Counted from the stretch's first letter, positions 35,328 to 48,059 are shown. The stretch is 64,000 bases of DNA from Thiocystis violascens (GCA_020721065.1 DYNM01000001.1:248001-312000); one strand, 5' to 3'. Translations and numbers: made by a program. The notes: generated from the letters alone by a model not told the origin.

Positions 35328-38300
35328 TTGAAAGATTTATTAAAAATCATCAAACAACAGGGTCAGGCGCTGGAATTCGACGCCATTAAAATCGGTCTGG
35401 CCTCCCCCGAGATGATCCGTTCCTGGTCCTTCGGCGAAGTCAAAAAGCCTGAAACCATCAATTACCGCACCTTCAAACCCGAACGCGATGGGCTGTTTTG
35501 CGCCAAGATTTTTGGCCCCATCACCGATTACGAGTGCATCTGCGGCAAATACAAACGTCTCAAGCATCGCGGCGTCGTGTGCGAAAAATGCGGCGTGGAG
35601 GTCACGCTGGCGAAGGTGCGGCGCGAGCGCATGGGGCACGTTGATCTTGCCAGTCCGGTCGCGCATATCTGGTTTTTGAAATCCCTGCCGTCGCGGATCG
35701 GTCTCCTGCTGGATATGACGCTGCGCGACATCGAGCGGGTGCTGTATTTCGAGTCCTTTGTCGTCATCAACCCCGGCATGATCGAAGAGCTGGAGCGTGG
35801 GCAGTTGCTCACCGATGAGGAATATCTCAACGTCTTGGAAACCAACGGCGATGACTTTGAGGCCAAGATGGGGGCGGAGGCGGTGTATGACCTGCTGCGT
35901 ACCCTTGATCTCAACGCTGAGATGCGGCGGATGCGCGAGGACATTGAGAGCACCAATTCTGAAACCAAGATCAAGAAGTTAGCCAAGCGCCTCAAGTTGA
36001 TGGAGTCGCTGCTGGCGTCCGGCAATCGCCCCGAGTGGATGATTTTAACGGTGTTGCCAGTGTTGCCACCCGAGCTGCGCCCGCTGGTGCCGCTCGATGG
36101 CGGACGCTTTGCGACCAGCGATCTCAACGATCTGTATCGGCGCGTGATCAATCGCAACAATCGGCTGAAACGCCTGCTCGATTTGATCGCACCCGACATC
36201 ATCGTCCGCAATGAAAAGCGCATGTTGCAGGAATCGGTAGACGCGCTGCTCGACAACGGACGGCGGGGGCGAGCGATTACTGGCACCAATAAACGCCCGC
36301 TCAAATCGCTGGCGGACATGATTAAAGGTAAGCAAGGGCGCTTCCGCCAGAACTTGCTCGGCAAGCGCGTCGATTATTCGGGGCGCTCGGTGATCGTGGT
36401 GGGGCCGACGCTGATGCTGCATCAGTGCGGGCTGCCGAAGCGGATGGCGCTGGAACTGTTTAAGCCGTTTATTTTCAGCAAGTTGCAATCACGCGGGCTG
36501 GCGACGACGATCAAAGCTGCCAAGAAAATGGTGGAGCGTGGCACGCCCGAAGTCTGGGACATTTTGGAGGACGTGATCCGCGAACATCCGGTCATGCTCA
36601 ACCGTGCGCCGACGCTGCATCGGCTCGGGATTCAAGCCTTTGAGCCGGTGTTGATTGAAGGCAAAGCGATTCAATTACATCCGCTGGTGTGTACTGCGTT
36701 TAACGCCGATTTCGACGGCGACCAGATGGCAGTGCATGTGCCGTTGTCGCTGGAGGCGCAGTTGGAAGCGCGGGCGCTGATGATGGCGTCCAACAACATC
36801 CTGTCACCCGCCAACGGTGAGCCAATCATCGTGCCGTCGCAGGACGTGGTGTTGGGGCTGTATTACATGACCCGCGAGCGCGTGAATGCTCGCGGTGAGG
36901 GCAGCATGTTTGCGGATATTGATGAGGCGCGGCGGGCGTATGAAACCGGACACGCTGCGCTCCATGCGCGATGTCGGGTGCGGCTGCGTGAGGTGATCAA
37001 GGAAAAAAATGGCACCAAGCGCGAGATCGTGAGCATCAAGGAGACGACGGTGGGACGGGCGCTGGTGTTTGCGATTGTGCCCGACGGCTTGCCCTTTGAT
37101 CTGGTGGATCGGGCGCTGGGGAAAAAGCAGATTTCGCTGTTGATTAACATGTGTTATCGCCGCCTTGGTTTGAAGGAAACCGTTGTTTTTGCTGATCAAA
37201 TTATGTACCTCGGGTTCCGCATGGCGACTCGTTCGGGTGTGTCTATCGGCTTAGATGATATGGAAGTGCCGCGTGACGCAGTTGACGCCAAGATGGACAA
37301 GGGTGCGTTGCTGGCGGCTGCGGAAGCGGAGGTGCAGGAAATTCAACAGCAATATGCGTCCGGTTTGGTGACTAACGGCGAGCGGTATAACAAGGTGGTT
37401 GACATCTGGTCGCGCACCAATGATCAGGTCGCCAAGGCGATGATGATTCAGCTCGGCAGCGAAACGGCGGACTCCAATCCGGTATTTGAGGCGCAGCGGC
37501 TGGTGAGCGAATACCGGCAGGGCATTTATAGCGCGATCACGGCTGAGGAGCGCCCGCAGACGCGGACGTTGTTTAACGCGTGGCAGGCGCGGTTGCACGA
37601 TGCCGGTCTGGACTGGCAACGCGGTGAGATGACGACGGGAGCATTTCAAGAGTTGGCGGTGGCGCTGCTGGCTGACTATCGCCCGGAAGTCGCCAAGATC
37701 GTCGGTCTTGACCAGATCAAAGGTCATGGCTTGCGGGAGCGGGTGATAACCGGCTTTGGTGAGGTGAAACAGCGGGTTGCCGAGCGCCGCAAGCAGGATT
37801 CATTCAATTCAATTTACATGATGGCGAATTCCGGTGCGCGTGGTTCCAATCAGCAGATTCGCCAGTTGGCAGGAATGCGCGGGCTGATGGCGAAACCCGA
37901 CGGTTCAATTATTGAGACGCCGATTACTGCGAATTTCCGCGAAGGCTTGAACGTGATTCAGTACTTCATCTCGACGCACGGAGCGCGGAAAGGGTTGGCG
38001 GATACCGCGCTCAAAACGGCGAACTCGGGTTATCTGACGCGGCGGTTGGTGGACGTGGCGCAGGACATGGTGGTGTTGGAGGAAGATTGCGGCACCGAGC
38101 AGGGGCTGTTGATGACGCCCATTCTTGCTGGCGCAGATGTGGTCGAACCGCTGCGGGAGCGGATTTTAGGGCGGGTGTGTGCGCTGGATGTGTATCGCCC
38201 CGGCACTGATGAGTTGGTGTGCAAAGCCGGAACGCTGCTTGATGAAGGTTGGGTGGAACGGTTTGATGAGATTGGCATCGACCAGTTGCGGGTGCGGTCG

Positions 38301-39836
38301 CCGATCAGTTGCGAGGCGCGGTTGGGCGTGTGTGCGCAGTGTTACGGGCGCGATTTGGCGCGGGGACATCGCGTCAATATGGGCGAGGCAGTGGGCGTGA
38401 TCGCGGCGCAGTCGATTGGTGAACCTGGCACGCAGTTGACGATGCGGACTTTCCACATTGGCGGCGCGGCATCCCGCGCTGCGGCGGTCAATAGCATCGA
38501 CATCAAAAATAGCGGCACGATTCGGCTGCATAACATCAAGACGGTGCAGCATCATTCGGGCAATAACTTGGTGGCGGTGTCGCGTTCGGGTGAGTTGACG
38601 CTGATTGATGAGCGCGGCATGGAAAAGGAACGCTACAAGGTGCCGTATGGCGCGACCTTGCGCGTGGCGGATGGCGATGCGGTCAAGCCCGGTGATGTGG
38701 TGGCGACTTGGGACCCGCACACCCATCCAGTGGTGACGGAAGTGGCGGGAACGCTGGCATTTGAGGAGTTCATCGAGGGTGTGACGGTGCAAAGTCAAAC
38801 CGACGACGTGACGGGTTTGGCGTCGCTGGTGGTGATTGATCCGAAACAGCGCCCGGCGGCGGGTAAAGATTTGCGTCCGATGGTGAAGCTGCTCGACGCG
38901 CAGGGTCATGAACTCAACATCGTGGGTACGGATTTGCCGGCGCGATATGCCTTATCTGCGGGCGCGATTGTCAGTGTGACCAATGGCGCTCAAGTGGGCG
39001 TGGGCGATGTGTTGGCGCGGATTCCGCAGGAGTCGAGTAAAACCCGCGATATCACGGGCGGTCTGCCGCGAGTGGCGGATTTGTTTGAAGCCCGCAAACC
39101 CAAAGAGGCGGCGTTGTTGGCGGAAGCGAGCGGTACCATTGGTTTTGGCAAGGATACCAAGGGTAAACAGCGGCTGATGATCACCACAGATGATGGCGAG
39201 ACGGTTGAGGAATTGATCCCCAAATGGCGTCACGTCAACGTGTTTGATGGTGAGCGCGTGGAACGCGGTGAGGTGATTGCTGACGGTGAATTGGCGTCAC
39301 ACGATATTTTGCGCCTCAAAGGGGTGACGGCGCTGGCGGAATATCTGGTCAAAGAAATTCAGGATGTCTATCGGTTGCAGGGCGTGAAAATCAACGATAA
39401 ACACATTGAGGTGATCGTGCGCCAGATGTTGCGCAAAGTGGAAATCACCGCGCCCGGTGATACGCGGTTGCTGCGCGGGGAACAGGTGGAGCATTCGGTG
39501 TTGTTTGATGAAAATCGCCGCGCACTTGCCGACGGCAAGCAACCGGCGTTGTATGAACAATTGCTGCTGGGGATTACCAAGGCTTCGTTGGCAACTGAAT
39601 CCTTTATTTCCGCTGCGTCTTTCCAAGAAACCACGCGGGTGTTGACGGAGGCGTCGGTGCGCGGCTCGATTGATCGCTTGGCGGGTCTGAAAGAAAACGT
39701 GATTGTCGGGCGCTTAATCCCCGCCGGAACCGGCTTATCTCATCATCAAGAACGGCGCCGGCGCCGGCAATTAGACTCTCAGGCGTCTCATCTTGCAGAA
39801 GCGAGTAAAGACCCTGAATCCGCATTTAAGAGGTGA
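35328..39836 (+). CDS. rpoC: RNA polymerase beta-prime subunit with a large insertion
   Basis: 1502 residues (E. coli 1407). It uses a TTG start behind GAAGGA. The N-terminal zinc site is [19 protein letters not shown], the active-site motif is [15 protein letters not shown], the bridge-helix region is [25 protein letters not shown], and the trigger-loop region starts [23 protein letters not shown], followed by a normal gammaproteobacterial SI3-type insertion. About 111 residues (714-824) stand where E. coli has 12 (its 706-717), between the secondary-channel rim helices and SFNSIYMM. The C-terminus is shorter than E. coli. Confidence 0.97.
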   Translation: MKDLLKIIKQQGQALEFDAIKIGLASPEMIRSWSFGEVKKPETINYRTFKPERDGLFCAKIFGPITDYECICGKYKRLKHRGVVCEKCGVEVTLAKVRRERMGHVDLASPVAHIWFLKSLPSRIGLLLDMTLRDIERVLYFESFVVINPGMIEELERGQLLTDEEYLNVLETNGDDFEAKMGAEAVYDLLRTLDLNAEMRRMREDIESTNSETKIKKLAKRLKLMESLLASGNRPEWMILTVLPVLPPELRPLVPLDGGRFATSDLNDLYRRVINRNNRLKRLLDLIAPDIIVRNEKRMLQESVDALLDNGRRGRAITGTNKRPLKSLADMIKGKQGRFRQNLLGKRVDYSGRSVIVVGPTLMLHQCGLPKRMALELFKPFIFSKLQSRGLATTIKAAKKMVERGTPEVWDILEDVIREHPVMLNRAPTLHRLGIQAFEPVLIEGKAIQLHPLVCTAFNADFDGDQMAVHVPLSLEAQLEARALMMASNNILSPANGEPIIVPSQDVVLGLYYMTRERVNARGEGSMFADIDEARRAYETGHAALHARCRVRLREVIKEKNGTKREIVSIKETTVGRALVFAIVPDGLPFDLVDRALGKKQISLLINMCYRRLGLKETVVFADQIMYLGFRMATRSGVSIGLDDMEVPRDAVDAKMDKGALLAAAEAEVQEIQQQYASGLVTNGERYNKVVDIWSRTNDQVAKAMMIQLGSETADSNPVFEAQRLVSEYRQGIYSAITAEERPQTRTLFNAWQARLHDAGLDWQRGEMTTGAFQELAVALLADYRPEVAKIVGLDQIKGHGLRERVITGFGEVKQRVAERRKQDSFNSIYMMANSGARGSNQQIRQLAGMRGLMAKPDGSIIETPITANFREGLNVIQYFISTHGARKGLADTALKTANSGYLTRRLVDVAQDMVVLEEDCGTEQGLLMTPILAGADVVEPLRERILGRVCALDVYRPGTDELVCKAGTLLDEGWVERFDEIGIDQLRVRSPISCEARLGVCAQCYGRDLARGHRVNMGEAVGVIAAQSIGEPGTQLTMRTFHIGGAASRAAAVNSIDIKNSGTIRLHNIKTVQHHSGNNLVAVSRSGELTLIDERGMEKERYKVPYGATLRVADGDAVKPGDVVATWDPHTHPVVTEVAGTLAFEEFIEGVTVQSQTDDVTGLASLVVIDPKQRPAAGKDLRPMVKLLDAQGHELNIVGTDLPARYALSAGAIVSVTNGAQVGVGDVLARIPQESSKTRDITGGLPRVADLFEARKPKEAALLAEASGTIGFGKDTKGKQRLMITTDDGETVEELIPKWRHVNVFDGERVERGEVIADGELASHDILRLKGVTALAEYLVKEIQDVYRLQGVKINDKHIEVIVRQMLRKVEITAPGDTRLLRGEQVEHSVLFDENRRALADGKQPALYEQLLLGITKASLATESFISAASFQETTRVLTEASVRGSIDRLAGLKENVIVGRLIPAGTGLSHHQERRRRRQLDSQASHLAEASKDPESAFKR

Positions 39837-39878
39837 ATTAAACCTGCGGGCGGTGGTGTGATTGTAAAGGTACAATCG

Positions 39879-39907
39879 TTGACAGGCTCTTGATCGCTCC
39901 CTATACT
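39879..39907 (+). promoter_or_regulatory. Near-consensus promoter in the rpoC-rpsL spacer
   Basis: TTGACA (39879-39884), 17 bases, TATACT (39902-39907). This is the strongest sigma70 match in the window and lies 447 bases before the rpsL start, so it would drive the str operon with a long leader or a short RNA. Confidence 0.8.
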
Positions 39908-39919
39908 GATTTGTCTTAG

Positions 39920-39952
39920 CTAGTCGACTTTAAACAGTCGGCTAGTTTCATT
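39920..39952 (+). terminator. Terminator-like hairpin after rpoC, just downstream of the str promoter
   Basis: CTAGTCGACT, loop TTAAAC, AGTCGGCTAG then TTTCATTG. A 10-bp stem with one G.U pair and a short T-run. It may end rpoC transcripts, but transcripts from the promoter at 39879 also pass through it. Confidence 0.6.
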
Positions 39953-40353
39953 GTTTTATTCCGGTTCCTTGGTCTGGGCGTTTCCTGTTCAGACTTGAAT
40001 CACATCGACAGTACTGTTGTAAACATCAGCACAATCAGTGCTGATTGTTTTTGCGCAGCACTTACTGCGCGTTGATTGTTCATTAAAAATGATTTCACTT
40101 GTTCAGGATGAACAGGTAAAAAACCGCCGTACAGCGGTCAATGACGGGCTGACAGATGACGTCGTAAGTTGCAGGCTTTAGCCAACGTGCTTTACCGCAA
40201 AGAAATTAAGTCACCTGAAAACGCTTGATCAAGTAATGGAATCTGGCGCAATTGCGCGTCAAGGGCTTGAGTTGGGCGATTCATCGCATCAACCAAGTGC
40301 GGATAAATTCTCCTAGTCAACTTTGATTGGGTTTTTTGGAACAGACTGATTGC
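39953..40353 (+). other. Leader/spacer before rpsL: structured, no coding region seen
   Basis: No gene is visible. It contains hairpin ACAATCA-GTGC-TGATTGT followed by TTTTT (40031-40052), which is terminator-like, then GCGCAG-CACTTA-CTGCGC (40053-40070) and CCGCCGTACAGCGG (about 40124-40137). The first could end a short RNA of about 138 bases begun at the promoter at 39879. Otherwise this is a structured str-operon leader. Confidence 0.5.
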
Positions 40354-40728
40354 ATGGCAACGATCAACCAACTCGTCCGTAAGCCCCGCAAACGGAACGT
40401 CACTAAAACTAACGTTCCGGCACTGGAGGCTTGCCCGCAGCGCCGAGGTGTCTGTACGCGGGTTTACACCACAACGCCTAAAAAGCCGAATTCAGCCTTG
40501 AGAAAAGTCGCTCGTGTGCGACTGACTAATGGTTTTGAAGTTGCTACCTATATCGGCGGCGAAGGTCATAACCTTCAAGAACACTCGGTGGTACTGATTC
40601 GCGGCGGTCGCGTTAAAGACTTGCCAGGTGTGCGCTACCATACTGTGCGCGGCACATTGGATACCTCCGGAGTGGAAAAACGGCGTCAAGGGCGTTCTAA
40701 GTACGGCGCAAAGCGTCCAAAAAAATAA
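40354..40728 (+). CDS. rpsL: 30S ribosomal protein S12
   Basis: 124 residues starting at ATG 40354; the frame reaching back to 40327 lacks support. It has [24 protein letters not shown] and the streptomycin-site segment [17 protein letters not shown]. First gene of the str operon. Confidence 0.98.
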   Translation: MATINQLVRKPRKRNVTKTNVPALEACPQRRGVCTRVYTTTPKKPNSALRKVARVRLTNGFEVATYIGGEGHNLQEHSVVLIRGGRVKDLPGVRYHTVRGTLDTSGVEKRRQGRSKYGAKRPKK

Positions 40729-40760
40729 CGCATCCGGTTAACGAATTCACTCGGAATTAA

Positions 40761-41237
<477 letters not shown>

Positions 41238-41352
41238 TACAGATCAAGGGGCAAGAAGCAGGAAACGCGGTAACTCGTTTTTCTGTGCATCTAGGTTTCT
41301 TCAAACTTGCCTCTTTAATCACTGACAACAGATTTTCAGGGCGGAAACAGTC

Positions 41353-43449
41353 GTGGCACGTAGCACCCCAATCGAGCGGTATCGCAACCTTGGCATCATG
41401 GCGCACATTGATGCGGGGAAGACCACGACGACCGAGCGCATCCTGTTTTACACCGGAGTTTCACACAAGATCGGTGAAGTGCATGATGGCGCTGCAACGA
41501 TGGATTGGATGGAACAGGAACAAGAACGCGGCATCACCATTACTTCGGCGGCAACTACTTGCTTCTGGAAAGGAATGAGTCGCCAGCGTCCAGAACATCG
41601 AATTAACATCATTGATACTCCCGGTCACGTCGATTTCACGATTGAAGTTGAGCGGTCATTGCGTGTGCTTGATGGCGCATGTGCGGTGTTTTGCGCGGTC
41701 GGTGGTGTTGAACCACAATCAGAAACCGTGTGGCGTCAAGCTGATAAATACGGTGTACCACGCCTTGCTTTCGTCAATAAGATGGATCGTATGGGTGCAA
41801 ATTTTTTCCGCGTAGTAGCACAAGTCAAAGAGCGGCTGGGCGGTAATGCTGTGCCGGTTCAGGTGCCGATTGGCGCAGAAGAGCACTTCCAAGGCGTTGT
41901 CGATCTCGTCCAAATGAAAGCGGTTTATTGGGATGAAGCATCGCGGGGCATGGAATACGAGCTGCGTGATATTCCAGAAGATTTACTTGCTGTCAGCGAA
42001 GAATGGCGCGAGAAGATGGTTGAAGCTGCGGCTGAAGCCAGCGAAGACCTGATGGAGAAATATCTCAATGGTGAGGCTTTAACCAGCGAAGAAATCCAAT
42101 CAGGTTTGCGGGCACGGACATTGCGCAACGAAATCGTCCCCATGCTGTGCGGTTCGGCGTTTAAGAATAAAGGCGTGCAAGCAATGCTTGATGCCGCGCT
42201 TGATTACATGCCTTCGCCAGTGGATGTGCCAGCAATTCGCGGTATTTTGGATGATAAGGATGAAACTGAGGCAGAACGTCCCGCTTCAGATGCAGCGCCT
42301 TTTGCAGCGTTGGCATTCAAAATTGCAACTGATCCCTTTGTTGGTACGCTGACTTTTTTCCGCGTGTATTCAGGCGTTTTGAAATCTGGCGACACGCTGT
42401 ATAACCCAGTTAAAGGGCGCAAGGAGCGGATTGGGCGCATTTTGCAGATGCACGCCAATGAACGTCAGGAAATTAAAGAAGTGTGCGCCGGTGACATCGC
42501 CGCTGCGGTTGGTCTAAAAGACGTAACGACTGGTGATACGCTGTGTGATTTGAATCAAATCATCACGTTAGAACGTATGGAATTTCCGGAGCCAGTGATT
42601 TCAGTCGCTGTTGAGCCGAAGACCAAAAGCGATCAAGAACGGATGGGTATGGCGCTGTCAAAATTGGCGCAGGAAGATCCGTCATTCCGCGTGCGGACAG
42701 ATGAAGAATCTGGACAGACCATTATTTCCGGCATGGGCGAGTTGCATTTAGAAATTATCGTTGACCGGATGCGGCGCGAGTTCAAAGTTGAGGCCAATGT
42801 TGGTGCGCCGCAGGTGAGCTATCGTGAGACGATTCGGACGGCGGTGCAGCAGGAAACCAAGTTCGCACGGCAGTCGGGTGGGCGTGGTCAGTACGGTCAT
42901 GTGTATATTAAGGTTGAGCCGCAGGAAGCGGGCGTTGGTTATGAATTTGTCAATGCCATCGTTGGCGGCAGTGTTCCCAAGGAATACATCCCTGCAGTCG
43001 ATAAAGGAATTAAGGAGGCGATGACCAACGGCACGTTGGCTGGATTCCCAATCGTGGACATCAAGGTCACGCTGTACGACGGTTCCTATCACGAAGTCGA
43101 TTCGAGCGAAATGGCATTCAAAATTGCTGGGTCGATGGCAATCAAGGAAGCGGTGGCAAAGGCACGTCCGGTGTTGCTGGAACCAATTATGAAGGTCGAA
43201 GTGGTCACGCCTGAAATCAACATGGGCGATGTCATGGGTGATCTCAACAGTCGGCGCGGCATGATTCACGGTATGGAAGACGCCCCGTCGGGTAAAATTA
43301 TTCGTGCTGAGGTGCCATTGTCGGAGATGTTTGGGTATTCGACTGATCTGCGGTCGGCAACTCAAGGTCGTGCTACCTACAGCATGGAATTCAGCAAATA
43401 CAACGAGGTGCCCGCCAGCATTGCCGATGCGGTCGCCAAGAAACAGTAA
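41353..43449 (+). CDS. fusA: Elongation factor G
   Basis: 698 residues; GTG start giving [32 protein letters not shown]2/G3 segments [12 protein letters not shown] and [25 protein letters not shown], and domain IV with [11 protein letters not shown]. Catalyses tRNA-mRNA translocation. It is followed 18 bases later by the second tuf. Confidence 0.98.
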   Translation: MARSTPIERYRNLGIMAHIDAGKTTTTERILFYTGVSHKIGEVHDGAATMDWMEQEQERGITITSAATTCFWKGMSRQRPEHRINIIDTPGHVDFTIEVERSLRVLDGACAVFCAVGGVEPQSETVWRQADKYGVPRLAFVNKMDRMGANFFRVVAQVKERLGGNAVPVQVPIGAEEHFQGVVDLVQMKAVYWDEASRGMEYELRDIPEDLLAVSEEWREKMVEAAAEASEDLMEKYLNGEALTSEEIQSGLRARTLRNEIVPMLCGSAFKNKGVQAMLDAALDYMPSPVDVPAIRGILDDKDETEAERPASDAAPFAALAFKIATDPFVGTLTFFRVYSGVLKSGDTLYNPVKGRKERIGRILQMHANERQEIKEVCAGDIAAAVGLKDVTTGDTLCDLNQIITLERMEFPEPVISVAVEPKTKSDQERMGMALSKLAQEDPSFRVRTDEESGQTIISGMGELHLEIIVDRMRREFKVEANVGAPQVSYRETIRTAVQQETKFARQSGGRGQYGHVYIKVEPQEAGVGYEFVNAIVGGSVPKEYIPAVDKGIKEAMTNGTLAGFPIVDIKVTLYDGSYHEVDSSEMAFKIAGSMAIKEAVAKARPVLLEPIMKVEVVTPEINMGDVMGDLNSRRGMIHGMEDAPSGKIIRAEVPLSEMFGYSTDLRSATQGRATYSMEFSKYNEVPASIADAVAKKQ

Positions 43450-43467
43450 CGATACGGGTAGAGCGGG

Positions 43468-44658
43468 ATGTCAAAAGAGAAGTTTCAACGGAGTAAGCCA
43501 CACGTCAACGTTGGCACCATTGGTCATGTTGATCACGGCAAAACCACGCTGACGGCAGCAATTACCACTCACCAATCAAAGAAGTTTGGTGGTGAAGCGC
43601 GAGCCTACGATCAGATTGATAACGCACCGGAAGAGCGGGCGCGTGGAATCACGATTGCAACCGCGCACGTCGAGTACGAGAGCAATCAGCGCCATTACGC
43701 GCACGTTGACTGCCCCGGTCACGCGGATTATGTCAAGAACATGATTACCGGTGCGGCGCAGATGGACGGTGCCATTCTGGTAGTTTCCGCTGCTGATGGT
43801 CCGATGCCGCAGACGCGGGAACACATTCTGCTGTCACGGCAGGTTGGTGTGCCCTATATCGTGGTGTATCTCAACAAGGCGGACATGCTCGATGATCCTG
43901 AGCTGCTCGAATTGGTTGAAATGGAAGTGCGCGAGCTGCTCTCCAAATATGATTTCCCCGGCGATGACACGCCAATCGTGACGGGTTCAGCGAAGCTGGC
44001 ACTCGAAGGCGTTGATTCTGAGATCGGCACCCAGTCCATTGATAAGTTGATGGAAGCACTCGATAGCTACATTCCGCAGCCGGAACGAGCAGTTGATGGC
44101 GCATTCCTGATGCCGATTGAGGATGTGTTCTCTATTTCTGGACGTGGCACGGTCGTCACTGGTCGTATTGAGCGCGGCATTGTCAAGGTTGGTGAAGAAG
44201 TTGAAATTGTTGGGATTAAAAACACCATCAAAACGACCTGCACCGGTGTGGAAATGTTCCGCAAGTTGCTCGATCAAGGGCAAGCTGGTGATAACGTCGG
44301 CGTGTTGCTGCGCGGTACCAAGCGGGAAGATGTCGAGCGCGGTCAAGTACTTGCGAAGCCAAAGTCGATCAATCCACACACGCATTTTGAAGCGGAAGTG
44401 TACGTTTTGGGCAAGGATGAAGGTGGACGTCATACGCCTTTCTTTAACGGCTACCGTCCGCAGTTTTATTTCCGTACTACAGACGTGACTGGCGCTTGCG
44501 AACTGCCTGAAGGCGTTGAGATGGTGATGCCCGGTGATAACTTGAAAATGACCATCAAGTTGATCGCGCCGATTGCGATGGAAGAGGGGCTGCGGTTTGC
44601 GGTGCGCGAAGGCGGACGTACAGTCGGTGCCGGCGTTGTAGCGAAGATCATCGAGTAA
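43468..44658 (+). CDS. tufA: Elongation factor Tu (copy 2, str operon)
   Basis: 396 residues, differing from copy 1 only at I234 and the final E. The DNA is identical to copy 1 from just after codon 4 to 44144 (about 660 bases). It then has about 20 mostly silent differences to about 44458, and is identical again almost to the stop. That is the pattern expected from gene conversion between the two copies. It is followed 3 bases later by rpsJ. Confidence 0.98.
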   Translation: MSKEKFQRSKPHVNVGTIGHVDHGKTTLTAAITTHQSKKFGGEARAYDQIDNAPEERARGITIATAHVEYESNQRHYAHVDCPGHADYVKNMITGAAQMDGAILVVSAADGPMPQTREHILLSRQVGVPYIVVYLNKADMLDDPELLELVEMEVRELLSKYDFPGDDTPIVTGSAKLALEGVDSEIGTQSIDKLMEALDSYIPQPERAVDGAFLMPIEDVFSISGRGTVVTGRIERGIVKVGEEVEIVGIKNTIKTTCTGVEMFRKLLDQGQAGDNVGVLLRGTKREDVERGQVLAKPKSINPHTHFEAEVYVLGKDEGGRHTPFFNGYRPQFYFRTTDVTGACELPEGVEMVMPGDNLKMTIKLIAPIAMEEGLRFAVREGGRTVGAGVVAKIIE

Positions 44659-44661
44659 CAC

Positions 44662-44973
44662 ATGAGCAGCCAAAGAATTCGTATTCGTCTGAAAGCGTTT
44701 GATCATCGTCTGATTGATCAGTCGGCGCGTGAAATCGTTGATACCGCCAAGCGTACTGGTGCGCAAGTGCGGGGACCAGTGCCACTGCCGTCTAAAAAAG
44801 AGCGGTTTACGATCCTGATTTCGCCTCACGTCAATAAAGATGCCCGTGATCAATACGAGCTGCGAACCCACAAGCGGTTGATGGATATTGTTGATCCTAC
44901 GGATAAAACGGTCGATGCGCTGATGAAACTCGATCTGGCCGCTGGCGTCGACGTCCAGATTAAGTTGAGTTGA
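44662..44973 (+). CDS. rpsJ: 30S ribosomal protein S10
   Basis: 103 residues; [19 protein letters not shown] and [25 protein letters not shown]. Only 3 bases follow the tuf stop, so the S10 operon has no separate leader here and is read on from str. Confidence 0.98.
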   Translation: MSSQRIRIRLKAFDHRLIDQSAREIVDTAKRTGAQVRGPVPLPSKKERFTILISPHVNKDARDQYELRTHKRLMDIVDPTDKTVDALMKLDLAAGVDVQIKLS

Positions 44974-44983
44974 GGATAAAACG

Positions 44984-45634
44984 ATGACAATCGGAGTTAT
45001 CGGGCGCAAAGCCGGCATGACCCGTCTTTTTCAAGAAGATGGAGAGAGTATTCCGGTCACTGTGATTGAAGTGACGCCAAACCGCATTAGCCAAGTGAAA
45101 TCAACGGAAGTTGACGGTTATCGCGCAGTGCAGGTTGCATTTGGAACTCGCCGCGCCTCGCGTGTCACCAAGCCAATGGCGGGGCACTATGCGAAAGCGG
45201 GTGTGGAAGCGGGTGAAGTTCTGCGTGAGTTCCGTTTAGATGCTGATGAAGGCGTTGATTTGGAAGTCGGGCAAGAACTGTCGGTGTCTATTTTCGCAGC
45301 CGGACAAAAAGTCGATGTGCGCGGTGTGACCAAAGGGCGCGGGTTCTCCGGTGCCATCCGCCGTCATCACTTTGCAGCGCAGGATATGACGCACGGCAAC
45401 TCGCGTTCTCACCGTTCAGCCGGTTCTATCGGACAAAACCAGACTCCAGGACGGGTTTGGAAAGGGAAGAAGATGGCTGGTCAGCATGGTGCAGTGAATC
45501 GCTGCCAGCAGAGTCTTGAGGTGGTGCGGGTTGATTCTGACCGTAACCTGCTGCTGGTGCGCGGCGGAGTGCCGGGACCAACTGGTGGGCGATTGATCGT
45601 GCTGCCATCCGTGAAGCAGAAAAACAAGGGTTAA
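44984..45634 (+). CDS. rplC: 50S ribosomal protein L3
   Basis: 216 residues; N-terminal [18 protein letters not shown] and the 23S-contact block [29 protein letters not shown]. It binds near the 3' end of 23S rRNA. Confidence 0.97.
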   Translation: MTIGVIGRKAGMTRLFQEDGESIPVTVIEVTPNRISQVKSTEVDGYRAVQVAFGTRRASRVTKPMAGHYAKAGVEAGEVLREFRLDADEGVDLEVGQELSVSIFAAGQKVDVRGVTKGRGFSGAIRRHHFAAQDMTHGNSRSHRSAGSIGQNQTPGRVWKGKKMAGQHGAVNRCQQSLEVVRVDSDRNLLLVRGGVPGPTGGRLIVLPSVKQKNKG

Positions 45635-45640
45635 GCACAC

Positions 45641-46252
45641 ATGGAACTCGCCATTAGAAACCACGCTGGAGTAGCCAGTTTGGAGGTTTCAGACGCCGTA
45701 TTCGGTGTTGAGTATAAGCCTGGTCTCGTGCATCAAGTTGTTACCGCATATATGGCGGCGGCACGGTCGGGCACTAAAGCACAGAAAACCCGCGCTGAGG
45801 TGTCTGGCGGTGGTGCCAAACCTTGGCGGCAAAAAGGGACAGGTCGGGCGCGGGCTGGTAGTTCACGGAGTCCCATCTGGCGTTCAGGTGGTGTGACTTT
45901 CGCGGCGAAACCACGCGACTATAGTCAGAAGGTGAACCGCAAGATGTATCGCGGTGCTGTGCGGTCAATTTTGTCTGAGTTGGTGCGCAATGAGCGGCTT
46001 ATCATTGTGCCCGATTTGGCGTTGCCAGCGGCAAAGACAAAAGAACTGGTTGCGCTGCTGAAAACATTTGAAGTGCGCGATGTGTTGATTTTGACTGATG
46101 GTTTGGATGAAACGCTGTATTTGGCAGCCCGTAACCTGTATGGGGTGGCGGTGTTGACAGCACAAGAAGTGGACCCCGTCAGTATGGTTGCCTTCGAGAC
46201 GGTGTTAGCCACCGAAGCGGCGGTGAAGAAGCTCGAGGAGCGACTGGCATGA
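45641..46252 (+). CDS. rplD: 50S ribosomal protein L4
   Basis: 203 residues; [45 protein letters not shown] is the tunnel-loop region. In E. coli L4 represses its own operon at the S10 leader, which is absent here. It overlaps rplW by 4 bases. Confidence 0.97.
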   Translation: MELAIRNHAGVASLEVSDAVFGVEYKPGLVHQVVTAYMAAARSGTKAQKTRAEVSGGGAKPWRQKGTGRARAGSSRSPIWRSGGVTFAAKPRDYSQKVNRKMYRGAVRSILSELVRNERLIIVPDLALPAAKTKELVALLKTFEVRDVLILTDGLDETLYLAARNLYGVAVLTAQEVDPVSMVAFETVLATEAAVKKLEERLA

Positions 46253-46545
46253 ATAACGAACGTTTGATGAAGGTGTTGCTTGCACCGATTCTTTCTGAAA
46301 AGTCAACCAGAATCGCTGAGGCGTCGCGTCATGTTGCGTTTCGAGTGGCGACAGATGCTACGAAACGTGAGATAGCGGGAGCTGTTGAACTGTTGTTCTC
46401 AGTGAAGGTTGATGCGGTTCAGGTGTTGAATGTGAAGGGCAAGCAGAAGCGGGTTGGTCAGCGTTTAGGACGACGTCAAGATTGGCGGAAGGCCTATGTT
46501 CACCTGCAACCCGGCCACGATATTGACTTCGGCGGTGGCGCGTAA
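46249..46545 (+). CDS. rplW: 50S ribosomal protein L23
   Basis: 98 residues; [19 protein letters not shown] and [24 protein letters not shown]. It lies at the tunnel exit and docks trigger factor and SRP. ATGA overlap with rplD. Confidence 0.97.
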   Translation: MNNERLMKVLLAPILSEKSTRIAEASRHVAFRVATDATKREIAGAVELLFSVKVDAVQVLNVKGKQKRVGQRLGRRQDWRKAYVHLQPGHDIDFGGGA

Positions 46546-46577
46546 GCGCGGCAGCGGAACGCAGCGGATAGATCAAG

Positions 46578-47405
46578 ATGCCAATCGTAAAAGCTAAACC
46601 GACGTCTGCCGGACGTCGTTTTGTCGTCAAGGTGACGACGCCAGAATTGCATAAAGGAGCGCCATTTAAGGCGCTGGTTGAGAAAAAAACGAAGCATGGT
46701 GGTCGCAATAATCTTGGTCGCATTACGGTGCGGCATCAGGGTGGCGGTCATAAACAGCGTTATCGTTTGGTGGATTTCAAACGCAACAAAGAAGGTGTTC
46801 CGGCGACGGTCGAGCGTCTCGAATATGATCCGAATCGCTCTGCGCATTTGGCATTACTGAAATACGCAGACGGCGAACGGACTTATATTATTGCGCCGAA
46901 AGGATTAAAGGCTGGCGATTCTGTGCAATCCGGTGAGGCAGCGCCAATCGCTGTCGGTAACTGTATGCCGCTGCGGAATATGCCAGTTGGTACGCAAGTT
47001 CACTGTATCGAAATGCGACCTGGTAAGGGCGCACAAATGGCGCGGGCTGCTGGCGCTTCGGCACAGTTGATTGCACGTGATGCGTCATCAGCAACGCTGC
47101 GGTTACGTTCTGGCGAGATGCGCAAGGTACACGTTGATTGCCGCGCTGTTATTGGTGAGGTAGGCAACACTGAGCATAGTTTGCAGAAACTTGGTAAGGC
47201 GGGAGCGACACGCTGGCGGGGAGTTCGCCCGACAGTACGCGGTGTGGTGATGAATCCGGTGGATCACCCACACGGCGGCGGTGAGGGTCGTACCTCTGGC
47301 GGACGTCACCCAGTTACTCCTTGGGGTGTGCCGACTAAGGGGCATAAGACGCGCAAGAACAAGCGTACCGACGGCATGATTGTGCGTCGTCGCGGTCGCA
47401 AATAA
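46578..47405 (+). CDS. rplB: 50S ribosomal protein L2
   Basis: 275 residues; C-terminal [16 protein letters not shown] with the conserved His next to the peptidyl-transferase centre, and [19 protein letters not shown]. 32 bases after rplW. Confidence 0.98.
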   Translation: MPIVKAKPTSAGRRFVVKVTTPELHKGAPFKALVEKKTKHGGRNNLGRITVRHQGGGHKQRYRLVDFKRNKEGVPATVERLEYDPNRSAHLALLKYADGERTYIIAPKGLKAGDSVQSGEAAPIAVGNCMPLRNMPVGTQVHCIEMRPGKGAQMARAAGASAQLIARDASSATLRLRSGEMRKVHVDCRAVIGEVGNTEHSLQKLGKAGATRWRGVRPTVRGVVMNPVDHPHGGGEGRTSGGRHPVTPWGVPTKGHKTRKNKRTDGMIVRRRGRK

Positions 47406-47424
47406 ATAAGGCGAGGTTGAGCAA

Positions 47425-47703
47425 GTGCCACGTTCGATTAGAAAAGGCCCCTTTGTGGATCACCACCTGATTAAAAAGGTGGAGGAAGCGGTTGCCCAAA
47501 ATAGTAAGCGCCCAATTAAAACTTGGTCGCGCCGTTCAATGGTATTGCCGGAGATGGTTGGGTTAACCATTGCGGTTCACAATGGGCGTCAGCACGTGCC
47601 GGTGCTCGTCAATGAAAACATGATTGGCCACAAACTCGGTGAGTTTTCGATGACCCGTACTTATCGTGGTCATGCGGCTGATCGCAAGGCGAAGAAGCGC
47701 TAG
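47425..47703 (+). CDS. rpsS: 30S ribosomal protein S19
   Basis: 92 residues; GTG start giving [18 protein letters not shown], and [23 protein letters not shown]. It is in the 30S head. Confidence 0.97.
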   Translation: MPRSIRKGPFVDHHLIKKVEEAVAQNSKRPIKTWSRRSMVLPEMVGLTIAVHNGRQHVPVLVNENMIGHKLGEFSMTRTYRGHAADRKAKKR

Positions 47704-47717
47704 TCGGAGATCCGTCA

Positions 47718-48050
47718 ATGCAAGCAGAAGCAACATTAAAATATGCGCGGATTTCAGCTCAGAAAGCACGGCTGGTCGCTGATCTGATTCGCGGTCGTCA
47801 CGTCGAAGAAGCATTGAACACCTTGGCTTTCAGTACGCAGAAAGGCGCTGGAATTATTAAGGTTATCCTTGAGTCCGCGATTGCGAATGCCGAACACAAC
47901 GAGGGCGCGGATATTGATGAACTGAAGGTCGCGGCCATTCAGGTCAATGAAGGCCCGACCATGAAGCGAATTCGTCCCCGTGCTAAAGGGCGGGCGAATC
48001 GAATCAAAAAACGCACCAGTCACATCAGTTTGATTGTGGCTGAAGCCTAG
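47718..48050 (+). CDS. rplV: 50S ribosomal protein L22
   Basis: 110 residues; [18 protein letters not shown] and the tunnel-loop segment [18 protein letters not shown]. Its loop lines the exit tunnel. Confidence 0.97.
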   Translation: MQAEATLKYARISAQKARLVADLIRGRHVEEALNTLAFSTQKGAGIIKVILESAIANAEHNEGADIDELKVAAIQVNEGPTMKRIRPRAKGRANRIKKRTSHISLIVAEA

Positions 48051-48059
48051 GGGATCTGC

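Noticed and set aside
41238..41352. Gap before fusA
   Set aside because: No small gene, promoter of good spacing or clear hairpin was seen.
43987..45018. 343-residue open frame on the minus strand across tuf-rpsJ-rplC
   Set aside because: It is a shadow of highly biased plus-strand codons; a matching antisense frame lies under the other tuf copy, and no SD or homology is seen.
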